A stretch of DNA of 64,000 bases from Enchytraeus crypticus (Eukaryota > Annelida > Clitellata > Enchytraeida > Enchytraeidae), in assembly GCA_905160935.1 (NCBI GenBank), contig CAJHZI010000005.1, forward strand, positions 93,501 through 157,500. Direction: 5' to 3'. Below are positions 44,871-64,000 of this stretch, in pieces (positions within the stretch are counted from its first letter, which is position 1; every line of letters starts with the position of its first letter). A model generated the notes under the pieces. The model did not search any database. It worked only from the letters and a program-made list of their open reading frames with translations, and was not told the origin of the DNA. The translations under genes and the position numbers were made by a program.

Positions 44871-45834
44871 TAATTATGAGCAACAGCTATCATAGATTAA
44901 ACAAAAACACTAAAACCAGCAGATCAACTTCACATCAAAATCACTTCTTGAAGTGCAATAATTAAAAGTAGCCACAAGTATTAATTTGCTGCATAATTTA
45001 ACCTAGCTATATCTAAAATCTAACCAGTACCAACAACAATACACTGTATGTCGTGTTCATGCTATTTGTACGCCATCAGTAGGCCTATTGTTTGTTTAAT
45101 AAAGTTGTGTTGAGGAATTGTAATCAGGGTATCACGATATGCTGTTTTCAGATCTCAGTCAGTCAGACTTAACAGCAGTTTGACGACATGCTCCGACATC
45201 GTAAACAGTTCTTCGAATACAGATATATCTTACTGTAGATACCCAACAAGAAAAAAATTCCTCATAATAATAAAGCAAATTAATTGAATTAGTTATGAAT
45301 AACTTGTATAGATTTGTACTAATTAGTGCAAGTGTACTTGCTTAGTTAACTTTATAGTTTATTTATTTATTTGATTTGTTTACGTCTTAGACACGTTGAC
45401 AGTCAACAAACTGGAATAAAAGTGGAATTCTTCCGTCGTGAAGTTAAAACAACAACAACCAAAGTAACTGCAACATCAACCAAAAATATTAAAGTTTATT
45501 CAACAGAATCAACAAGTGTAGTAGTCTATGGAAAAATTGAGCACTAAGTAACAAAATATAATATAAAAAGCTAAGATCATTTTTATTAAGTAAAATTAGT
45601 AGATTATTGACGAATGAACTCACAAATTATTATTAAATATTGACACTATTTAAATTTCAAATTTATTCCTTATTCAAATTCTTTGCATAAGTACTACCGT
45701 AGACTTTTAACTACGATTTTGTTTATATGGAGGGTCTGGGGTTAAATTAATTATTGTTAGATTAGGGCATGTTTTGACCTCAGAAAGTGTCGAAGTATAA
45801 TGATAAATGAAATCAAAGAAATCGAAAGCCTATC

Positions 45835-45945
45835 TCTACAAAACGTCGACTATGCAAATAGTCCCTTTTCTCTTAACCAATCAGCCGGTAGTTTTCTAAA
45901 AGTATTAAAAATAACAAAAGATTGACGCCGTATGATTGGCTTTGT
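45835..45945 (+). promoter_or_regulatory. Candidate promoter elements between GALNT and MAPKAPK2
   Basis: Octamer ATGCAAAT (45852-45859), CCAAT (45877-45881, in AACCAATCAGC) and inverted ATTGG (45935-45939) cluster within 90 bp. They lie about 420-500 bp before the MAPKAPK2 start and in the interval shared with divergent GALNT. A CCAAT pair is the NF-Y type; function is inferred from position and motif only. Confidence 0.35.
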
Positions 45946-46349
45946 AAGAGATAGTAAGACACGATTGTTTCACAAATAATCGCTATAGTTTATAGTTTTC
46001 ATTTCTTATTAATTGGAAATTTGTTGACGGTATTAATGAGGAATTATGCAATTTAATCTAACTCATGATTAATTAAGTGCGTCATTTAATTCCATTAATT
46101 ACTTGTCTAGGTTAACGTAACGGATTATTATCCTCGAATGTAAAATAAATCGCTGAGTAAATCTAAATTTAATCAACCTCTGTCATGATTTGCATATATA
46201 TATTTGCCTATTAGTTGCCACCTAATCCGTCTAGTTGAAATTTTTATCGTTTAATCTATTCTACCTAATTAGTTATCGTGAAATTTATTCTACTTGTTCT
46301 GTTTAGGTAGTTCATTAACCATTATTTATAGGTTAATTTCTATAACTGA

Positions 46350-57764
<11,415 letters not shown>

Positions 57765-58512
57765 ATGCAAGAGTAGAATGAAAGGAGATTCTGACTGATG
57801 CCAGTACTTACCAGGCATCACTTTAGGCACAAGTGTAAAAAAATTAGACGTTAAGATTTCTAGATACTAAGAGTTAACTTACTTATTGAATGATTACATG
57901 ATCGTTTTTCTGCTCTTCAAAATTTGTAAAAAAATGCCGTTTTAACCCTTGCAAAATTAGTTTATTTTTTTGTTGATTGGGTAATTTATTTTATGTAATT
58001 AGAAGCATTTAAATAGCATTTTATAGCAATATATATTGTAGATCCCAGGATATACTTTATATTGAATAATTTTTACTATATTTGTTGCGAAGGGTTTTGA
58101 ATTCTATTCTGAAAAACAGTAGTAAACAGAAGCTGATGCAGAGAAGTAATTAGGTCTAGTAGGAACTATTTTAGCATAATATTCGCTGTATCGGGAGTTC
58201 GTTGGAAGAGGTAGCTGTATTCTGTCAGCGGTGTATCAGCTCTTAGTATTTAAAATACTTTCAAGTCTTTGTTGGCCCGTAATGTCTGGCTTCTGACACC
58301 CAGTGAATCATAAATCTAAAGAAAAACATGAGAGACCCCCACCATCCAAAAATTCACTTGTTTACAACGCAGATTCAGTCTGATACTGTAGCGTGTGCTT
58401 AAATATCCTTTATGCTTTCTGATATGACACTATATAGCAATTTTTGATTATCCGTATGTTGCTAAATGATCTTTTTGATTAGTCCTGTGACACTATATAG
58501 GACCTACATGTA

Positions 58513-58654
58513 GTTCCTCTCTATTTTAAACTCGAACGTTCTATCAATCTCTGATCTGTGGAATAAACCTCGTGGAGAGACACCGTCCTTGTCGACCTTG
58601 GACCGTCCCAGGATTGACCTTATTGACCTTTCTCCAGCGCTGGAGATTCAAGAG
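58513..58654 (+). other. Coding-like segment, possible orphan exon
   Basis: A GC-richer block flanked by CATGTAG and by GAG|GTACCC reads open as LSISDLWNKPRGETPSLSTL and then DRPRIDLIDLSPALEIQE, with balanced, non-repetitive amino-acid use unlike the surrounding DNA. No partner exon or domain was found. It could equally be 3' UTR that is open by chance. Confidence 0.25.
58562..58567 (+). promoter_or_regulatory. First AATAAA after MAPKAPK2
   Basis: About 800 nt past the stop codon. It lies inside the coding-like segment 58513-58654, so at most one of the two readings is likely right. Confidence 0.25.
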
Positions 58655-59844
58655 GTACCCTACAGTACTACAGTGTTATCTTGGGTATAATGAGTTCACA
58701 ATTCTTTTTCACTCAGGACGGATCGGAAGTTCAGTGAAGGCTTGAATAGCTTTGAATTGCTTGCACTGGCTGACATCGTATAGCTGCTTTATGTGTTGTT
58801 ACAAAACGTTTGCAGTGTTGGATTAAATAGAAATGAACTGAATTGCTGTGTATAAAGCTTTGAACTTATTCTATTTTGTATTTATCTATCTCTTTGCTAA
58901 GTAATTTGCAAATTCTGTTAAATCCTATGTAATTTAGCGTCTGTTAAATGACTTTTAGCGTCTCTTAGTATTTTATATAATATTAGTTTTGAACCTGAAA
59001 TGCTTATCAGTGACGGGTGAGCTTGGATTCAAGCAATAAACATGTTATTTCTCAAATCTGAATTGCGCTTGCTGTAGGAGTAATTCACTGTAATCTTAGT
59101 AAAAATGACTTTTGATTGAACTCTTCTAGCCTCTAGTAAATAAATATAGGTATTTCAAATAGTCCATAACATTTTTGTATCTGAGGATAAAACTATTTTC
59201 CTGTACTTTATATTTTTTAAGTTAATGCAATATATGGAAATATTGTTTGCAGCTACCCTATATTTTAGTTACCCTATTTCTGGATATTTTATTAGTTGAC
59301 TGGCAGTGGTTACAAATGGTTAGGCCAGATCTCTGCTGTATGGCTCGCTCATTATTTTGTTTTTCTGTCTCTTTGCTTAGATGAATCATGAAATATTTTA
59401 CCATTTGTTACTGTTGGTCTCATTTTTCGTATAGAATTTAATAGTGTAACAAAGTTTAAAATTGTTTCTTATTAATGTGTATTTTAAAACTGACTTTTTA
59501 AAACTGCTGTTACCTTCCATTTCAAAGAGTGAAATGATAAACACACCGTGTAAGGTGCAAGATGTCTGGTAAGCAGCCTGTGACCAGTGAAGTTTTAGCT
59601 CTGATGATACAAGTTTCTCTGTGTAGTTGTTTGTTATGATGCTTTACTCGCCTCTATTACTGTGCTTCACGCTCTCGTTTGTTGTTTACTCGTAGCTTTT
59701 ATATGATTTTGAATGACCATATAACTGAATAAGTGGATCATCAGGTAACGTCGTCATGATAAATACGTATCCTGAGGTGCTTTGATGAAGTCCTGTTGAT
59801 TTGATTTAAAGTCGAGCTTAGTAGAGAGATTTAAAATTAAAATA

Positions 59845-59920
59845 TGCACAGGAACTGTAAATGGGCTAAATAGATTGAATAACGGTTTATGCAGGTGGTA
59901 TTAAAATGATACATTTTGTT
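59845..59920 (+). mobile_element. SINE-like family 2 tail fragment
   Basis: AAATGGGCTAAATAGATTGA, ATAACGGTTTATGCAGGTGG and TATTAAAATGATA align with 46705-46770. Confidence 0.5.
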
Positions 59921-60307
59921 CAGGAAAACGCTTTGAAGCTCATGATATTTACATAATCTAAGCATTCTGCAAAATGTGTACACAACAGATATTCATGAAG
60001 CACTAATTTTGCACTGAATTTAAAAGTAGCTTTTAAATTTATATGAAACTATGACTATATATTATTACAAAGATTGCTTGTAAATTATGCTACTATATTT
60101 ACATGTGTATTGTATTGCTGCAGTTGCTATTATGTGCTTCTATTTAACGTTTATCGTTGTTCTTGATAATAGTTTCTAACCAATTCAGTGACAAATGCAA
60201 TAAATCGTGAGATTTCTGATGTTAAATAAATCGATAGAGAGCTTCTGGTGAATTCTACAATCAAGAATTCTTGCAAAATATAAATATGCAATATAAATTT
60301 CATTTAA

Positions 60308-60425
60308 AAGTCATAAAACCGATGTTAACGTCAGTTTCATCTCTCGAAACAGTCGAAAGCGATATCAGTGACGGGCGAGCTTGAATCCCGCGCATACTGA
60401 TCAGCTATCGGACATTTCATCCAGG
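60308..60425 (-). mobile_element. tRNA-derived SINE, family 1, diverged
   Basis: Reverse strand: CCGATAGCTGATCAGTATGC, GCTCGCCCGTCACTGATATC, GCTTTCGACTGTTTCGAGAG and a GAAACTGACGTTAACATCGG tail. The 5' box region is lost. Confidence 0.75.
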
Positions 60426-61074
60426 TAAGATTTTCTTTGACTGGATATAGAAATCACGGGAGAGTTTGATAGGAAAAGTGATTTGCGAGGTTTGATTTAC
60501 ATTATTTTTGAGTCGAGTTGCATAATATGTTAATAATTTTCTACCGTTATTGATGACCATTTCTCTAACCTTCTTGTTGCCAATGTCGACTGTGAAATTG
60601 TAGTGTAATTTTTGTTACATTTTTGCGTGTGACAACCATAAACAACATTCATCTCTATGCACCGATCGTCCCTTATTCTACATCAGTACTTCTAATACTT
60701 GCTAAGACACCACCTGCCTCCTCGTGCAATGCTAATCCTCTAAGAGGCTACATCGTGTGCTATTCTACAGTGGATTGCTATCTCTCAAGACAGAAACTAA
60801 AAATGAAATTTAAATTTTCTGTATTCTGCATAAACATACTCCTAGTTTCAGTGCATTTGGGTTAATGTTTAAATAATATGTAATATTTGCATGGAGAATG
60901 ATTACGAAGCCATATGTCTGCTTTCTCAAGCTAACGGCTACGTTTTGAGTTCTTATAGACATTTGCTGATAAAATCTTGTTGATGGACTGAATGTTCTCA
61001 TTGAGAGTGAAGGCAGTCAGTGAAGTGGTGTGTAGTGTGTTGATATCCCGAACCTCATTTAAATGAACACTAAA

Positions 61075-61375
61075 TACCACTCCCCTCTATTTTGTATGAT
61101 ACCACCTCCCTCTCCTCTATTTTGTATGATACCATCTCCCTCTCATGCATCCTCCACTCCCCTCGATTTTGTATGCTACCATCTCCCTCTCATGCATCCT
61201 CCACTCACCTTTATTTTGTATGATACCATGTCCTTCTCTTGCATCCTCCACTATCCTCTACTTTGTATGATTCCACCTCCTTTTACTAAGAGAAAGACGA
61301 CGGAAGATAGAGATGAGTAGAGGCGTATACCATGGACCTGCCAGTAGACAGTGCACTAAGAGAGAGAGAGATCAC
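61075..61375. repeat. ~58-bp tandem repeat and an inverted family A copy
   Basis: 61075-61265: repeats of CCTCTATTTTGTATGATACC plus ATCTCCCTCTCATGCATCCT. 61283-61375 on the reverse strand: CTCTCTCTTAGTGCACTGTC, TACTGGCAGGTCCATGG (family A). Confidence 0.8.
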
Positions 61376-62384
61376 CTCACTCTTTTGCAACATCCACACC
61401 CCTAGATGTCCTCAGCTTACAGAACTACTGACTGTAGCCTGTCTTAACGTCAGTTTCCTCTTTTGTAGGAACTATCAGGAATAGGTTACTTTTCATAAGA
61501 GCTCTCTTTATAGCGTTATAGTTAATGAGTCATCCAAGATCTCTAACAATTGTTGCTCATCGTTGTCGATTATGGAAGAAAAGTAATTATATATAATAAC
61601 TGTTGTATTCATGATGCTGTTTTTCTCTATATGGTCCATAGCTGAATCAAGGAGACATACAATACTGAGTAGCATTTTTAACGCCGTTTTCTAATGTCGT
61701 CCTGTAGTGTTGTTGTCTATAGAGCGGTAGTAATCCTTTGCTGTGTATTCGCTGTATTGATTGATGGGTTTGTTCCTAATTAATGAAATTAATGGTTTCT
61801 GATTAATTACATTAATTGTTCCTCATTAATGACATTAATGGTCCCTATTTAATGAAATTGATAATATTTTCAGGTGTCTTTTATGCACAACTCTATTTGT
61901 AACTGTAATATGATTGTTCGGGGAATGAATGGTAGATGAGTTCAAAATTTCTTTGCCTTGACTCTGCATTTATAAATTCTTCATTAGATATCTTTAATTA
62001 AATAATAGTAATTAGTGAGTATGTGAGTGTATTTGCTATTTAAGGGAGTTGACTTGGTTTTGAGTTTGAGTAATGGTTAGCGTGTGTGCCTCACATTCAA
62101 GTGGAATACGTCCCAATTTCGGGTCAGTCATCGAGAAATAACCGAATGTTCCGAAGATTAATTGAATATCTACTATGATCTGGAATCAGGAAAAAACAAA
62201 ACCATAAGCAGAAGAAAATTACTCTCTAAGCGAAAACTTTTGTAGTATGGGGATCGACAAGAAAAACTTGCAATCCATGATGACATGTAGCAATTAAAAC
62301 TATTTTCAAACGGAAGATCCGTGTGTAATTATTGTGAATGTACTCTGTGTGACTGGAGATGTTATTTAGGCATAATTCAATCAA

Positions 62385-62450
62385 TCATTAAGAAATTAAC
62401 GTCCGGTTCCTCGCCATAAGGCAATGTCAGGGACGTTAATTAATTAGCTT
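62385..62450 (-). mobile_element. CR1/L2-type LINE 3' tail
   Basis: Reverse strand: ACGTCCCTGACATTGCCTTA, TGGCGAGGAACCGGACGTTA, ATTTCTTAATGATTGATTGA. Same as 48100-48180. Confidence 0.75.
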
Positions 62451-62719
62451 TACCGAGATTTAAACGCATCTCCGCTTGAGGTTAGAGTTGTTAAGTAACT
62501 AATTCCTAATGTAGAGGTAAATACATGTGAACGTAAAAACTCTTAATTTTATACTGTTTTATGCTAGTAGTTGTTTTATGCTAAAAAGATTTATTGTTAC
62601 TGACATTGACAGATGAATTTGATATTAAATCAAATATTTACTCCATACAGCCTTATTTCGTACTTTGAGTTACTTCATTGCGGTTGGTTTAACAAGCGCT
62701 CAAGAAAGGATAAAGATAG

Positions 62720-62860
62720 ACGACTAAAGTCTAGTTTAACGTCAGTTTCTGGATTGGTAGTATTTCTGGAATAAGGGGAAAGCACTGGATTTGAACGCTG
62801 CATACACCTACTGATCCGTTGTCGAAGAACTTGCCAACGAGCCGCCGGCTCAGCCCAGAA
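62720..62860 (-). mobile_element. SINE family 1-related copy
   Basis: Reverse strand: GAGCCGGCGGCTCGTTGGCA, a B-box-like GTTCAAATCC with one change, TTCCCCTTATTCCAG and GAAACTGACGTTAAACTAGA. Closest to 43895-44035. Confidence 0.65.
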
Positions 62861-63204
62861 AGGTTGGAATACTAATGAAGAACTACGACTCGCGAAGAAT
62901 CCGTTAAATTATTTTCGATCCACTGTATGAATCACTGAATTGGTCGATTTAATTGTGATCGATTTGTATTTTTGGTCTCTTTGTTGCTTTATTGATGATT
63001 TCTCGGCCATCAATGCTGCTCTGATATACGAGTATAATTATATAGAGACAATAAACTAAGATGTAAGATTTTAAAGACAATTGATACATTTCTAGAATTG
63101 GAATGCTTTAGAATTCAACTAACCTTTTCATATCTTATGACGATATGTTAAAGTCAACTGAGGGAAATTGAGGATTTTAATTAAATTAATATCTCTGATT
63201 TCTT

Positions 63205-63480
63205 CTTTCTCTTTCTCTTTAGTGCTTTACGAAATGACAGGTTCAAGATACAAAGTTCTCTTCTTTGCTCTACTCACGTGCTTAATTAAAAGAGTTCAAA
63301 GCCTTTCATCTTATCAAGTTTATCCCGCCACAAGAACCTGGCCTCTGTAGCATATCATAATCTAACATTTAGCCTACCATAGTGCAACATTTAGCCTACT
63401 ATAATCTAACATATAGCCTACCATAATCTAGCATATAGCCTACCATAATCTAACATAGGCCTATTGCCTGCCACAATCTA
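63205..63480. repeat. Family B copy and ~25-bp tandem repeat
   Basis: 63205-63270: CTTTCTCTTTAGTGCTTTAC, GAAATGACAGGTTCAAGATA (family B, diverged). 63365-63480: about five units of TAGCCTACCATAATCTAACA. Confidence 0.65.
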
Positions 63481-63847
63481 GCCTTTAGCCTGAAAAGACT
63501 ACGATGTTTTGACACGTACAACAAGGTTCTGCTGTTGTCTTGCGCACGTATCCATATTTTATCTCCATTTAACACTTATGCAACTGCTAGTGGAATACGT
63601 CTCGAGATTTCCAAGCATCTGTGTTGTTACCTCTTTCGACATGATTTATACTCGACTGGTCCTATCTCTTCTGGTCCGGACACAACACGAAAATTTTAAT
63701 GACCAAGGGTAATACTTCCTGTGTTTGCAATATTTCTGAACTGTGTTTTCATTTGTATTGCATAAAATCGTTTCATGTTTCACTTGAGCCATCGCCAGGG
63801 TGACAGTGATATCGACACTTGCGGGTATGTCGTTAGCTTGTCGAGAC

Positions 63848-63897
63848 GTGAGCGTGGTAACACTGCAATCAATACTGCATTATGCTGTCACGCTCAC
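63848..63897. repeat. 9-bp-stem hairpin
   Basis: GTGAGCGTG (63848-63856) pairs with CACGCTCAC (63889-63897). Further inverted pieces follow (GCCAGGC with GCCTGGC at ~63956-63990, and GGAACAG with CTGTTCC up to the window edge). It may be the end of a larger element cut by the window. Confidence 0.5.
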
Positions 63898-64000
63898 AGG
63901 CAAACAATGTAGGGAACAGTCGGTGTGTTGTTAGAGTTGTGTTGTTAGACTGGGGCCAGGCTATACTACAAAACACTGAGGCCTGGCTGCAGTCTGTTCC

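Larger units (their letters stand above)
57765..64000. other. MAPKAPK2 3' flank, no further gene established
   Basis: AT-rich DNA with several AATAAA sites (58562, ~59034, ~60201), repeats listed separately and one unplaced coding-like segment (58513-58654). No multi-exon gene can be assembled. Confidence 0.5.

Overview
The window is from an animal nuclear genome. It is AT-rich, split-gene DNA with GT/AG introns, full of LINE, SINE and DNA-transposon debris and microsatellites. Two genes are unmistakably metazoan: a Golgi mucin-type O-glycosyltransferase (GALNT) and a p38-activated kinase (MAPKAPK2/3). Gene density, intron size and the tRNA- and 5S-derived SINEs suggest an invertebrate, possibly a lophotrochozoan, but the sequence alone does not fix the phylum. 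No bacterial, viral or organellar genes are apparent.

Layout. 1-7500 is a transposon graveyard. It holds a foldback region, a 35-bp-stem hairpin, a hAT-type MITE with an intact 8-bp target duplication, a second inverted hAT fragment that ends in a 74-bp perfect palindrome, a 5'-truncated Jockey-like LINE on the minus strand, and two further LINE fragments. 7725-12728 (+) is a four-exon gene for a 932-residue protein with ribonuclease-inhibitor-type leucine-rich repeats. 17041-24664 (-) holds the exons of a single-pass membrane protein (signal peptide, CUB domain, transmembrane helix, long Ser-rich cytoplasmic tail); the joins to its last exons are inferred. 24.9-32.9 kb has no gene that I can see. 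32909-44553 (-) is a complete 12-exon GALNT gene (599 residues). 46356-57764 (+) is a complete 10-exon MAPKAPK2/3 gene (360 residues), head-to-head with GALNT about 1.8 kb away. 57.8-64 kb is 3' flank with repeats.

All exons of GALNT and MAPKAPK2 were placed by following reading phase across splice sites; every junction is phase-consistent and both totals are whole codons.

The most unusual signal is at exon edges. In GALNT the last 39 nt of exon 8 plus its splice donor has become a six-copy 53-bp tandem array. In MAPKAPK2 the acceptor plus first ~19 nt of exon 7 is repeated seven times in (GATT)n DNA. The proximal distal donor and the acceptor decoys I translated all lead to early stops, so each gene carries a row of poison splice sites next to the real one. 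Other notable points are a LINE/SINE shared 3' tail, a chimeric tRNA/5S SINE head, apparent loss of the hinge TP phosphosite in the MAPKAPK2-like kinase, and a possible splice donor contributed by a repeat in the membrane-protein gene.
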